From Alphaproteobacteria bacterium (GTDB taxonomy: Bacteria > Pseudomonadota > Alphaproteobacteria > Caulobacterales > Caulobacteraceae): a stretch of 37,899 bases of DNA. This document shows positions 7,042 to 15,657 of the stretch, one piece after another; position 1 is the first letter of the stretch, and every line of letters begins with the position of its first letter. The position numbers and the translations under genes are program-made. The DNA lies in NCBI GenBank assembly GCA_018821435.1, contig JAHJME010000038.1:1-37899 (forward strand), given 5' to 3'. The notes under the pieces are model-generated. The model was given only the letters and a program-made list of their open reading frames with translations. It did not search any database and was not told the DNA's origin.

Positions 7042-7818
7042 TCAACCGCTCAGCAATCGATCCTCAATCCGCTGACGCAGCGCGGCGTCCATGCCCAGCA
7101 CGTCTTCCAGATAGCCGTCGATCGAACCGCAACGCGTGCGAATCTCGTCGAAGGCGGAGTCCAGGAAGGCGGGATAGACCGACGACGCCACCCGCATGGC
7201 CTCGTCACTCGGCCGGCGCCCGGTCACCCGCTCCACGAAGGCGGCCGACTGGGCCATCTTGCGCGCGATCCGACTCTCGTCGTTGGTCAGTAGGAAATCG
7301 GCGATCATGTCCTCGTGCGCCACGCCCGCCAGGTGATGCACCAGGGCACAGGCCAAACCCGTTCGGTCCTTGCCCGCCGCGCAATGAACGACGATGGCGC
7401 CATCCGCCTCGCCGATGGCCCGCAGGAAACGCGAGAACAGGTCCACGTGCCGCGGCTCGAACGGGTTCTCCCGGTAGTGACTGAGTGTGTTTTGATACCA
7501 CCACTCCGCCGTCTGCGGCGCGGTCTTCATCGCCTCGACCCAATCCGGCTTGTCCGAGGTGATGTCGCTTTCGATCAGCAGCGCGCCAAAACCCTCCCAG
7601 CGGCGCCCTGGGTCGCGCTGCCGCTCCTCGATGTGCCGCAGATCGACGATCGTCGCGACGCCGAGGTTGCGCAGGCGCGCCAAGTCCGCCTCGGTCGCCC
7701 GGCTATGATCGCCGGAGCGAAACAGCCGCCCGGAGACCAGCCCCCGCCCGCAAGCCGTCGCATAGCCGCCGAAGTCGCGGAAGTTCTCGATCGCCTCGAA
7801 GTCGATGTGCCGGGTCAT
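7042..7818 (-). CDS. Tyrosine-protein phosphatase-like protein (Tyr_phosphatase3 type), copy 2
   Basis: A 258-residue paralogue of the next gene downstream, beginning MTRHIDFEAIENFRDFGGYA. The active-site loop HCAAGKDRTG places Cys146 and Arg152 at the same residues as in copy 1. Between residues 85 and 125 the two copies differ most, which is where a substrate-selecting lid would be expected (inference). It lies 49 bp upstream of copy 1 and 56 bp downstream of amn on the same strand, so the four genes amn, copy 2, copy 1 and the aminotransferase probably share a transcript. Both catalytic residues are intact in both copies, so neither looks degenerate. Confidence 0.87.
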   Translation of the reverse strand: MTRHIDFEAIENFRDFGGYATACGRGLVSGRLFRSGDHSRATEADLARLRNLGVATIVDLRHIEERQRDPGRRWEGFGALLIESDITSDKPDWVEAMKTAPQTAEWWYQNTLSHYRENPFEPRHVDLFSRFLRAIGEADGAIVVHCAAGKDRTGLACALVHHLAGVAHEDMIADFLLTNDESRIARKMAQSAAFVERVTGRRPSDEAMRVASSVYPAFLDSAFDEIRTRCGSIDGYLEDVLGMDAALRQRIEDRLLSG

Positions 7819-7874
7819 CGGCCCACCCTACCGGCTCTCCCCGCCTCCGGCGAAGTGGAGAAACGGAGGAGAAT

Positions 7875-9320
7875 TCACCTGAACGGGGGCTCGTCGAAGC
7901 TGCGGAGCTTGCGCGAGTGCAGGCGGTTGCCTTCCTGCTTCAGCAGGTCGATCGCCGCCAGGCCGATCTGCAGGTGCTGGCCGATGGCGCGGTCGTAGAA
8001 GGCGTTGGCCTGGCCCGGCAGCTTGATCTCGCCGTGCAGCGGCTTGTCCGACACGCACAGCAGCGTCCCGTACGGCACCCGGAACCGATAGCCCTGGGCG
8101 GCGATGGTGGCGCTCTCCATGTCGATGGCCACGGCCCGGCTCTGGTTGAACCGCAGCGCGCTGGACGAATACTTCAGCTCCCAGTTCCGGTCGTCGGTGG
8201 AGACCACCGTGCCGGTGCGCAGGCGCCGCTTCAGCACCTCGCCGGTCTCGCCGGTCACCTGTTCGGCCGCGCCGTTCAGCGCCAGCTGGATTTCCGCCAG
8301 CGGCGGGATCGGGATCTCGGGCGGCAGCACCTTGTCCAGCACGTGGTCGTCGCGCAGGTAGGCATGCGCCAGGACGTAGTCGCCGATCTTCTGGCTGCCG
8401 CGCAGACCGCCGCAGTGGCCGATCATCAGCCACGCTTGGGGCCTGAGCACCGCAAGATGGTCGCAGACCGTCTTGGCGTTGGACGGGCCGACGCCGATGT
8501 TGACCAGGGTGATCCCGGCCCGGCCCGGCGCCATCAGGTGGTAGGCCGGCATCTGGTGCTTGCGCCAGGTGCCCGCCGCGACGGCGGCTTCGGGGTTCGG
8601 GGTGTCCGGGGTGACCAGCACGTGGCCCGCCGCCGACAGCGCCGTATAGGGCCCGCCCGCCTTCAGCTGCTGACAGCCCCAGGCGACGAACTCGTCCACA
8701 TAGCGGTGGTAGTTGGTGAACAGGATGAACTGCTGGGTGTGTTCGGCCGGCGCGCCCGTGTAGTGCGCCAGGCGCTGCAGCGAGAAATCGGTGCGCAGGC
8801 CGTCGAACAGGGCCAGCGGCCGCGGCTCGTCACCCAGGCCGATCCAGGCGCCGTCGGCCACTTCGTCGCCGATGAACGCCAGCTCCGTGGTCGGGAAGTG
8901 CCGGGCGATCTCCACCGAGCTGACGTCGGCGACAGCCATGTCCGCCGGGTCCAGCACATAGGGGAACGGGATCTCCTGGTTGGAGCGTCCCACCTCCAGG
9001 GTGATGTCGAAGTCTTCCCGCAGCAGGCTGAGCTGCTCGACCAGATAGTCGCGGAACAGTTCGGGGCGGGTGACCGTGATCGCATAGCGGCCCGCCGAGG
9101 GAATCCGGGCGAACGCGCGGCTGGTGCGCGGATAGGGCAGCCCGGGCGGCCAGGTCAGGCGCAGTTCCGGATAAACGAACGCCCCGCCGCGTCGCACCGA
9201 GGCGTCGGGCGGCGGTCCGCCGGAGAGAAAGGATTTTAGGGCGGTGCGGAGAGACTCGACGCTTTGGCGATACTCGGTCTCGAGCCGATCGACGATGTCG
9301 GCTGCTTCTTGCTTCTTCAT
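7875..9320 (-). CDS. amn: AMP nucleosidase
   Basis: A 481-residue enzyme that hydrolyses AMP to adenine and ribose 5-phosphate. The N-terminal half matches the AMP nucleosidase-specific domain (GRYAITVTRPELFRDYL, and SNQEIPFPYVLD). The C-terminal half is a nucleoside-phosphorylase fold with VNIGVGPSNAKTVCDHLA, MIGHCGGLRGSQKIGDYVLA and AVAIDMESATIAAQGYRF, the last carrying the ribose-contacting Met-Glu pair. The length agrees with the usual 480-490. The ATG at 9320 (MKKQEAAD) is chosen over an upstream in-frame start because a near-ideal TATAAT lies just 7 bp before it, which would make the message leaderless. It heads the minus-strand run down to the MFS gene and is divergent from the symporter at 9422. 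Confidence 0.93.
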   Translation of the reverse strand: MKKQEAADIVDRLETEYRQSVESLRTALKSFLSGGPPPDASVRRGGAFVYPELRLTWPPGLPYPRTSRAFARIPSAGRYAITVTRPELFRDYLVEQLSLLREDFDITLEVGRSNQEIPFPYVLDPADMAVADVSSVEIARHFPTTELAFIGDEVADGAWIGLGDEPRPLALFDGLRTDFSLQRLAHYTGAPAEHTQQFILFTNYHRYVDEFVAWGCQQLKAGGPYTALSAAGHVLVTPDTPNPEAAVAAGTWRKHQMPAYHLMAPGRAGITLVNIGVGPSNAKTVCDHLAVLRPQAWLMIGHCGGLRGSQKIGDYVLAHAYLRDDHVLDKVLPPEIPIPPLAEIQLALNGAAEQVTGETGEVLKRRLRTGTVVSTDDRNWELKYSSSALRFNQSRAVAIDMESATIAAQGYRFRVPYGTLLCVSDKPLHGEIKLPGQANAFYDRAIGQHLQIGLAAIDLLKQEGNRLHSRKLRSFDEPPFR

Positions 9321-9327
9321 CGGGCGG

Positions 9328-9357
9328 ATTATAGCGCCGCTCGGTGACGGTTGCGAA
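9328..9357 (-). promoter_or_regulatory. Candidate leaderless promoter of amn
   Basis: On the minus strand TATAAT occupies 9333-9328, a perfect -10 hexamer, preceded at 18 bp by TTCGCA (9357-9352), a weak -35. The expected start of transcription, about 7 bp after the -10 box, falls on or next to the A of the amn ATG at 9320. No Shine-Dalgarno fits between. Leaderless messages are common in Caulobacter, so this is plausible, but it is a prediction. Confidence 0.45.
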
Positions 9358-9421
9358 TCTCGCGTGCTGGACAAGGCCGCCGTCCCAACGACAAATGCCC
9401 CCTGTTTTGGTCGGGGGCCGC

Positions 9422-10678
9422 ATGAATCGTCTTTTTACGTACTTCATCGTGGGCGCCATGGTGCTGGGCATCCTGGTCGGGTGGGTCGTCAACCAGACGC
9501 TGCCCGCCGCCGACGCGGCGGTCGTCGCGGATAACCTCTCGATCATCACCGACGTCTTCCTGCGGCTGATCAAGATGATCATCGCGCCGCTGGTGTTCGC
9601 CACCCTGGTGGCCGGCATCGCCCACATGGAGGACGCCTCGGCCATCGGCCGGGTGGGCGCCAAGACGATGGGCTGGTTCATCACCGCCTCGATCGTCTCG
9701 CTGCTGATCGGCCTGGTCATGGTCCACATCCTGCAGCCGGGCGTGGGCATGAACCTGGCCATGCCCGAGCCGGGGACCGCCGGCGCGGCGGTCGACATGT
9801 CGAAGTTCACGCTGAAGTCCTTCGTCACCCACATCGTCCCGTCCTCGATCATCGACGCGATGGCCAAGAACGAGATCCTGCAGATCGTCGTCTTCTCGGT
9901 GTTCATCGGCACCGCGGTCTCGGCCATCGACGACAAGGCGCCGGCCGTCCTGGCCCTGGTCGAGCAGGTCGCCCAGATCATGCTGAAGGTCACCGGCTAT
10001 GTGATGAAGACCGCCCCGCTGGCGATCTTCGCCGCCCTGGCCTCCACCATCGCCACCCAGGGCATCGAGGTGCTGGGCACCTACGCCAAGTTCGTCGGCG
10101 GCTTCTATCTTTCGCTGGGCATCCTATGGGGCCTGCTGGTCGCGGTGTGCGTGCTGATCGTCGGCCGCCGCGCGCTCACCCTGATGGGCGCCATCCGCCA
10201 GCCGGCCCTGCTGGCCTTCTCCACGGCGTCGTCCGAGGCCGCCTATCCCCGCACCCTGGAGGAGCTCCAGAAGTGGGGCGTCTCGCGCAAGGTGGCCAGC
10301 TTCGTGCTGCCGCTGGGCTACTCGTTCAATCTGGACGGGTCGATGATGTACTGCACGTTCGCGACGCTGTTCATCGCCCAGGCCTATGGCGTCGAACTCA
10401 GCATCGGCCAGCAGATCACCATGCTGCTGCTCTTGATGGTCACCTCGAAGGGCATCGCCGGCGTGCCGCGCGCCTCGCTGGTCGTGATCGCCGCCACCCT
10501 GTCGTACTTCAAGCTGCCGGAAGCCGGCCTGCTGCTGATCCTGGCCGTCGACCACCTGCTCGACATGGGCCGCTCGGCCACCAACGTGGTGGGCAACACC
10601 GTCGCCTCCGCCGTGGTCGCCAAGTGGGAAAAGCAGATCGAGGAGCCGCCGGCCGAGGCTCCGCCGGCCCCGGCCTGA
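9422..10678 (+). CDS. Dicarboxylate/amino acid:cation symporter (SDF family)
   Basis: A 418-residue inner-membrane symporter of the DctA/GltP family. Landmarks are the serine-rich re-entrant hairpin region FSTASSEAAYPRTLEEL, the NLDGSMMY segment of transmembrane helix 7, and the helix 8 segment GRSATNVVGNTVASAVVAKWE. The NVVGN form resembles C4-dicarboxylate carriers (DctA) more than glutamate carriers, so uptake of succinate, malate or fumarate is the best guess (inference). About eight hydrophobic segments are visible. The ATG at 9422 has a GGGGG ribosome-binding site 5-10 nt upstream; earlier in-frame starts would add a hydrophilic extension. It is divergent from amn. The C-terminal tail is Pro/Ala-rich. 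Confidence 0.87.
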   Translation: MNRLFTYFIVGAMVLGILVGWVVNQTLPAADAAVVADNLSIITDVFLRLIKMIIAPLVFATLVAGIAHMEDASAIGRVGAKTMGWFITASIVSLLIGLVMVHILQPGVGMNLAMPEPGTAGAAVDMSKFTLKSFVTHIVPSSIIDAMAKNEILQIVVFSVFIGTAVSAIDDKAPAVLALVEQVAQIMLKVTGYVMKTAPLAIFAALASTIATQGIEVLGTYAKFVGGFYLSLGILWGLLVAVCVLIVGRRALTLMGAIRQPALLAFSTASSEAAYPRTLEELQKWGVSRKVASFVLPLGYSFNLDGSMMYCTFATLFIAQAYGVELSIGQQITMLLLLMVTSKGIAGVPRASLVVIAATLSYFKLPEAGLLLILAVDHLLDMGRSATNVVGNTVASAVVAKWEKQIEEPPAEAPPAPA

Positions 10679-10823
10679 CGGCGCGACTCAATTCAGGGGC
10701 GTAACACCGACAAGCTCGCCCTATGAAAACAACGTCCTAACGCCCGCTAACCCTATCGCTTAACCCGGCGTTCGCCTCGTGTGGGGAAAGGTGGGTCCTC
10801 ACGCAGGACCACGTAGCCCACCC

Positions 10824-12206
10824 GTGCCCCAATCGTTGCAAAGCCTCGCCGAACTCGCCGCCAGGGTGGCCGAGCTCGAAGCCGAACGGTCCATGACCCT
10901 CCGGCTGGCGCAGACCGATTCCCTGACCGGGCTGGTGAACCGCGGCGCCTTCACGTCCGGTCTGTGCGAGCGCCTGGACAAGGCCCGCGAGAGCGGCGCC
11001 CACGTGGCCCTGTTCGTCATCGACCTGGACCGCTTCAAGAACCTCAACGACAGCCTGGGCCACCACGCCGGCGACCTGCTGCTGGCCGAGCTGGGCCGCC
11101 GCCTGCGCGAGGACGCCGCCCCCGGCGAACTGATCGCCCGCCTGGGCGGCGACGAATTCGCCCTGGTCTCCGACACCCCTGACGTGGCCGGCCGCGCCGA
11201 GCGCCTGGTCAACGCGCTGGGGCAGCAGCACTTTATCTATGGTCGCGCCGTATCTCCGGGCGGCTCGGTGGGCGTGGCGGTGTTCCCGAGCGACGCCCAG
11301 GATGCCGCCGACCTGCAGCACTTCGCCGACATGGCGCTCTATCGGGCCAAGTCGTCCGGCGGCCACCGCTGGTCGCGCTTCGACGCCGCGCTGCGCGACG
11401 AGAGCGAGCGGCGGCGGACCTTGGAAAGCGAGCTGCGCCGCGCCATTCCCGCTGGCGAGATCGAGCCCTGGTTCCAGCCGATCATCGAATCCATGACCGG
11501 CCGCATGGTCGGCGTGGAAGTCCTCGCCCGCTGGCGCCACCCGGAGAAGGGCCTGCTGGCCCCCGCCGCCTTCGTGCCGATGGCCGAGGAGCTGGGCCTG
11601 ATCCGCGAGATCGACGAGGCCGTATTCGAGGCCGCCTGCGCCCGCACCGCCCCGTGGGTCGCCGAGGGCCTGATCGAGTCCGTCGCCTGTAACGTCTCTC
11701 CGCGCGACCTGATGGACCCGGCGTTCTCGCGCAAGCTGATCGGCCGCCTGTCCAAGACCGCCCTGCCCGCCACGGCCCTGACCGTGGAAATCACCGAGAC
11801 CTTCCTGCTGCAGGACCTGGCCCTGTCGCGCCGCCACATCGAAAGACTTGCGGCTAAGGGCGTCAACGTTGCGCTGGACGACTTCGGCACCGGCTATTCC
11901 AACCTGCGCGCCTTGATGCACCTGCCGATCCAGACGGTGAAGCTGGACCGCTCGCTGATCGACGACGTGGGCCGCGACGCCCGGGTCTCGAAACTGGTGG
12001 CCTCCATGCTTCAGGCCGCCCGCTCCCTGGGCGTCCGCATCGTCGCCGAGGGCGTCGAGACCGAGGGCCAGGCGCTGTTCCTGCGCTCGGCCGGCTGCGA
12101 GCGGATGCAGGGCTACTTCTTCGCCCGACCGATGCCGGCCGACGCGATGGAAGCCATGCTGCGCGAACAGAACGCCCCCATCGAACGCCTCGCCGCCGTC
12201 GGCTGA
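10824..12206 (+). CDS. GGDEF-EAL protein (c-di-GMP cyclase/phosphodiesterase)
   Basis: About 460 residues if the GTG at 10824 is used; an in-frame GTG at 10779 would add 15 residues and an ATG at 10893 would remove 23, so the start is uncertain. A short N-terminal coiled-coil-like helix leads into a GGDEF domain with TDSLTGLVNR and an intact LGGDEF. It lacks an RxxD inhibitory site at the usual spacing. The EAL domain follows: the signature reads EVL rather than EAL, but the catalytic Glu, the CNVSP Asn, EITET, LDDFGTGYSNL, the VKLDRS Lys, IVAEGVET and the MQGYFF Gln are all present, so phosphodiesterase activity is expected. No transmembrane or sensor domain is seen. It is soluble and may act as a bifunctional enzyme in c-di-GMP control. 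Confidence 0.9.
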   Translation: MPQSLQSLAELAARVAELEAERSMTLRLAQTDSLTGLVNRGAFTSGLCERLDKARESGAHVALFVIDLDRFKNLNDSLGHHAGDLLLAELGRRLREDAAPGELIARLGGDEFALVSDTPDVAGRAERLVNALGQQHFIYGRAVSPGGSVGVAVFPSDAQDAADLQHFADMALYRAKSSGGHRWSRFDAALRDESERRRTLESELRRAIPAGEIEPWFQPIIESMTGRMVGVEVLARWRHPEKGLLAPAAFVPMAEELGLIREIDEAVFEAACARTAPWVAEGLIESVACNVSPRDLMDPAFSRKLIGRLSKTALPATALTVEITETFLLQDLALSRRHIERLAAKGVNVALDDFGTGYSNLRALMHLPIQTVKLDRSLIDDVGRDARVSKLVASMLQAARSLGVRIVAEGVETEGQALFLRSAGCERMQGYFFARPMPADAMEAMLREQNAPIERLAAVG

Positions 12207-12213
12207 CCCAGGC

Positions 12214-13182
12214 CTATTTCAGCGACGCCAGCGGCCGGGCCTTGGCCGGGCCGGCGATCAGGACCTTAGCCTCGGCGATCGCCGCCGCGCTGTCCGTCTT
12301 GCCCTCGGCGATCTGCTCGGCCAGACCCATCAGCTTGGGACCCGTCACCGAGCCGTTCTGGGCTTCCTCGGTCACCGTGATCCCACGGTCCTTCTCGATC
12401 GTCCGATCCCAGGCCGTGCGCACCTCGGCCCAGTAGGCCTTGGTGGCGTTCCAGTAGTCGTCGGCCGCCTTGACCTGGAACTTGTCCGACTTCGAATAGG
12501 TGTTCAGCACCACCTCGTGGACATAGGTCACCGGCTTGCCGTCCTTCAGGCCCAGCTTGGCGTTGTCCTGCTCGTGGATCCAGCCGGTCGGCGTCAGCGC
12601 ATGGCGGTTCCAGCCCGCGTACCAGCTGTAGACCGGCTTGCGCACCGCATCGCGGCGGGCCAGGGGCCGCAGGGTGCGATCGCTCTGCCAGCTGGCCACG
12701 CCGCCCTCGTAGACCCACTTGCCGACGCCGCCGTAACGCGGGCTGTCGTCGGTCTGCCAGACAGTCTGCGACCAGGCGCCCTTGCGCGCCTCCGCCGACA
12801 CCGGCGTCAGCACCCACTTGTTGGCCGCCTCGTAGGTCAGGACGTTGGCCGGCTGGTAGGTCCAGTCCTGGCGCCAGTGCTTGACGACGACCGGCTTGCC
12901 GTCGTCCTCGACCACCAGGATGTGCTGCAGGCTGATGAAGTCGCCCCGATCCTCGACCACGCGCACGGCCTCGTAGCCGCCGCTCACCTTCTCATCCAGG
13001 GGCTGGTAGCTGGGCACGAACGAGGCGGTCTCGCGCATGTCGAACCGCACGCGATAGTCGCCGGCCATGGCCAGGATCGAGGCCCGGTCGTTGTCCGGCG
13101 CCTTTTCTCCGGCCACGGCCCAGGCGGGCGCGGTCAGGCTGAACGCCAGTGCGATTGCGAGGCAGTTGCGGCGGGTCGTCAT
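12214..13182 (-). CDS. Exported DUF6607-type protein
   Basis: A 322-residue protein with a clear Sec signal peptide (basic MTTRRN, hydrophobic core, cleavage after about AWAVAG). The mature part is rich in Trp and Tyr with recurring segments such as KHWRQDWTYQ, DDSPRYGGVGKWVY, NRHALTPTGWIHEQDN and KLGL, which recall the DUF6607 family, whose function is unknown. It lies 17 bp downstream of the TonB-dependent receptor gene on the same strand, so it is almost certainly in the same transcript and the same iron or heme response. A periplasmic or outer-membrane partner in uptake is a reasonable inference. It is convergent with the GGDEF-EAL gene, only 7 bp apart. Confidence 0.75.
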   Translation of the reverse strand: MTTRRNCLAIALAFSLTAPAWAVAGEKAPDNDRASILAMAGDYRVRFDMRETASFVPSYQPLDEKVSGGYEAVRVVEDRGDFISLQHILVVEDDGKPVVVKHWRQDWTYQPANVLTYEAANKWVLTPVSAEARKGAWSQTVWQTDDSPRYGGVGKWVYEGGVASWQSDRTLRPLARRDAVRKPVYSWYAGWNRHALTPTGWIHEQDNAKLGLKDGKPVTYVHEVVLNTYSKSDKFQVKAADDYWNATKAYWAEVRTAWDRTIEKDRGITVTEEAQNGSVTGPKLMGLAEQIAEGKTDSAAAIAEAKVLIAGPAKARPLASLK

Positions 13183-13199
13183 GGCGATGTCCGTGCTGG

Positions 13200-15386
13200 C
13201 TAGAAGTCGTAGGTGAGCGAGAGCGAAACGTTGCGTCCGGGCTGGGTGTAGGCGTCCCGGCTGACGGCGGTGGAGGAGATCCCCCGCACGTCGTTCCAGT
13301 AAGCGTACGTCTCATCGGTGATGTTGAACACACCCCCCCGCGCGGTCAGGCCATCGGCGACGCGCCAGAAGGCGGTCAGGTCCAGGACCGTGGAGCCGGT
13401 GGGCCGGAAGCAGCTGGGCGTGCAGGCCACCGCCACCCGGCCGGAATCCTTGCGCTCGGTGTGCACCGCCGCCAGCTCGCCGCCGAAGCGGCCGTCGGGG
13501 TCGCGATAGCTGACGCCGACCGAGACCTTCACCGGGTCGATGCTGTCCAGAGGCGCCTTGGCCGGCGAATAGCTGTTCCCCTTGGCGTAGGCCGCGCTCA
13601 GGAACGCGCCCATCCCGTTCTCCAGGCGCAGGCGCGCCCGGCCCTCGATCCCGTGGATCTTCACCTTGGACAGGTTCACGTACTGGAACACGCCGGGGTT
13701 GGTGGGGGTGAAGGCGCCCGACACCTGGATCTGCTCGATGAAGTTCTTGTACTCGCCGGAGAACGCCACGACCTCGGCCGACCAGATCGGCGTCACCCAC
13801 CGCGCGCCGCCCTCGAACGCCTCGCTGGTCTCGGCTTTCAGGTCGGGATTGGGCAGCGACGTGTAGTTCTGGATCGGGTTGAAGAACGCGTTGTTCACCT
13901 GGCTGGGCGCCGGCGCCCGGAAGCCCTGGGCGTAGTTGAAGAACAGGCGGGCGTTCTCGGTCGGCTTGAACACCACGCCAAGCTTCGGCGACACGCGGCT
14001 GTCGTCCGACGACGACGGGACGAAGGTCCCCAGCAGGGCGTCGGCCTTGGGCGAGAGCTTGTAGTAGTCGAAGCGCAGCGCCGGGAAGAGGGTCACCATC
14101 CCGTCCAGGAACGCGATCTCGTCCTGCACGAAGGCGCCGGCCAGGGTGTAGTTGGTGGTCGGGAAGGCGCGGGTCGGGAACGCCTCGCCGGCCGGCGGGA
14201 CCGTGCCGTCGCGAAGGCCGGACTGGCGGGTCTTGGAGGCATCGAAGCCGTAGATCAGTTTGTGGTCCACGCCGCCCAGGGCGAAGTCGCTCTCCAGCTG
14301 CGCGGCGACGCCGAAGACGCGGTTGTCGAACGTGTTCAGGCGCGTGCGGTCGGCCGAGACGTTGCGGTCCTCGGCGGTGAACTGGACCGTCTGGCTCTTC
14401 TGCCAGTAGGCCGACCAGCTCACCCGGTCGATCGGACCGGTCAGCTCGACCCGTTGGTCCAGGCCGACCCGGTCGCGCGTGGTCTCGTCGGCGGCCTTCA
14501 GGCGAAGCACGCTGGTCGCGGCCAGCGGCGGCTTGGCGATCCCCGACAGCACGTCGGCCTTGATGTTGCGGTCGAAGTGCTCGGCGGTCAGGCGAATGCG
14601 GTTGGTGTCCGACACGTCGTAGACCAGCTTGCCCAGCACCGAGCGGGTGAGGAAATCCTGCGGGTTCGCGGTGGTGCGGTCGGTGTTGGCCGAATCGTTG
14701 GTCCCCTGCGTCTCGGTCTCGCCCGCCTCGCGGTAGGTGTAGGCGATCATGCCCGAAAACCGGCCCTGCCGGCCCGCGGCCACCACGGTCCCGCCGACGC
14801 TCTCGTCCGCCGAGCCGTAGGCGCCGCGCACCCGGCCGCCGTAGTTTTTCCCATCGCGCAGGAAGTCCGCCGGGTCCTTGGTGGTGAAGCTGACCGCGCC
14901 GGCGACGCCGTCCGAGCCATACAGCGCCGAGGCCGGGCCGCGCAGGATCTCCACCGACTTCATCAGGTCCAGGTCCTGATAGTCGCCGCGCCCCACGGAC
15001 TGGGCGCCGAAGGTGAAGCCGTCGGGCACGCGCACGCCGTCCACCTGGATCAGCACGCGGTTGCCCTCCAGGCCGCGAATGTTGAAGCCGGCGTTCCCGT
15101 CGCGGCCCGTCGTGCCCAGCGCCGCGCCGAAGCGAGTGGGGGACGAGCGCACCGACACGCCGGGCTCGTACTTCACCACGTCCCGGATGTCGGCGGCGAG
15201 GCGATCCTCCAGGTCCTCCGAGGTGATCACGCTAATCGTGGCGGGCACCTCGCTGGCGGCCTTCTCGGTGCGCGACCCCAGCACCGTCACCGGATCGACG
15301 GTGGCCGCGTCGCCATCGGCGGCGAAAGCCGGGCAGGCCGCGGCGAGCGCGAAGGCAGAGGCGACGCCGAACAGGGCCAGACGCAT
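13200..15386 (-). CDS. TonB-dependent heme/hemoglobin-type receptor
   Basis: A 728-residue outer-membrane receptor. A signal peptide (MRLALFGVASAFALAA, cut near AFAADG) precedes the TonB-box-like VDPVTVLGSR, a plug domain with NIRGLEGNRVLIQVDGVR and VEILRGPASALYGSDGVAGAVSF, and a 22-strand barrel ending in the aromatic LSLTYDF. Within the barrel the segment YAQGFRAPAPSQVNN followed by NPDLKAETS and a late GGVFNITDETYAYWNDVRG matches the pattern of heme and hemoglobin receptors (HutA/HmuR type) rather than siderophore receptors. It would import heme or a heme-protein ligand with energy from TonB-ExbBD. A Fur-like palindrome lies about 40 bp upstream, and the DUF6607 gene follows at 17 bp. Confidence 0.87.
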   Translation of the reverse strand: MRLALFGVASAFALAAACPAFAADGDAATVDPVTVLGSRTEKAASEVPATISVITSEDLEDRLAADIRDVVKYEPGVSVRSSPTRFGAALGTTGRDGNAGFNIRGLEGNRVLIQVDGVRVPDGFTFGAQSVGRGDYQDLDLMKSVEILRGPASALYGSDGVAGAVSFTTKDPADFLRDGKNYGGRVRGAYGSADESVGGTVVAAGRQGRFSGMIAYTYREAGETETQGTNDSANTDRTTANPQDFLTRSVLGKLVYDVSDTNRIRLTAEHFDRNIKADVLSGIAKPPLAATSVLRLKAADETTRDRVGLDQRVELTGPIDRVSWSAYWQKSQTVQFTAEDRNVSADRTRLNTFDNRVFGVAAQLESDFALGGVDHKLIYGFDASKTRQSGLRDGTVPPAGEAFPTRAFPTTNYTLAGAFVQDEIAFLDGMVTLFPALRFDYYKLSPKADALLGTFVPSSSDDSRVSPKLGVVFKPTENARLFFNYAQGFRAPAPSQVNNAFFNPIQNYTSLPNPDLKAETSEAFEGGARWVTPIWSAEVVAFSGEYKNFIEQIQVSGAFTPTNPGVFQYVNLSKVKIHGIEGRARLRLENGMGAFLSAAYAKGNSYSPAKAPLDSIDPVKVSVGVSYRDPDGRFGGELAAVHTERKDSGRVAVACTPSCFRPTGSTVLDLTAFWRVADGLTARGGVFNITDETYAYWNDVRGISSTAVSRDAYTQPGRNVSLSLTYDF

Positions 15387-15396
15387 GGGAAACAGT

Positions 15397-15416
15397 CTCC
15401 AGAAGCAAAGCTGGAG
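15397..15416 (-). promoter_or_regulatory. Small hairpin covering the receptor ribosome-binding site
   Basis: On the minus strand CTCCAG, 8 nt, CTGGAG forms a 6-bp stem whose 3' arm includes GGAG, the only Shine-Dalgarno-like run upstream of the TonB-receptor ATG (10 nt away). It could dampen translation. The stem is short, so it may be coincidental. Confidence 0.3.
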
Positions 15417-15425
15417 CTTCCTTAT

Positions 15426-15452
15426 TGCGAATGACTCTCAGAATCAATCGCA
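15426..15452 (-). promoter_or_regulatory. Fur-like operator of the TonB receptor gene
   Basis: A 27-bp dyad reads TGCGAATGACTCT then, after the centre, AATCAATCGCA. The first 14 bases and the reverse complement of the last 14 agree at 11 positions, with perfect TGCGA/TCGCA ends. The inner AATGAnTCT/AATCA resembles Fur boxes of proteobacteria. Placement 40-66 bp before the ATG fits a promoter operator. Iron-dependent repression of the receptor and DUF6607 genes is inferred. Confidence 0.6.
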
Positions 15453-15657
15453 GTGATGCGCAATCTGTCGCACCTGCAACCTTTGCCGCAATCCCGCCTT
15501 GTTCCGGCCCGACACCCCTGAGGGTTGAGTTCGCGCGCCTTGGGATGGGGAATTCTACTGCGGCGACAAATTTCCTACTCAACCTCTGCGTTCAGAGGCG
15601 GTTGCATCTGTGCGCGGGGAACATCGCTTAGCCCTGGGGGGTTGTTCCGTTGAGCCC

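Noticed and set aside
10737..10764. CTAAC, CTAAC and TTAAC repeats upstream of the GGDEF-EAL gene as a CtrA site.
   Set aside because: The spacings (6 and 9 bases between half-sites) do not match the N7 of the CtrA consensus.
12214..15386. The heme receptor as a siderophore receptor.
   Set aside because: The FRAP...NPxL...ETS pattern and the late NITDETYAYWNDVRG segment fit heme/hemoglobin receptors better, though the ligand remains unproven.
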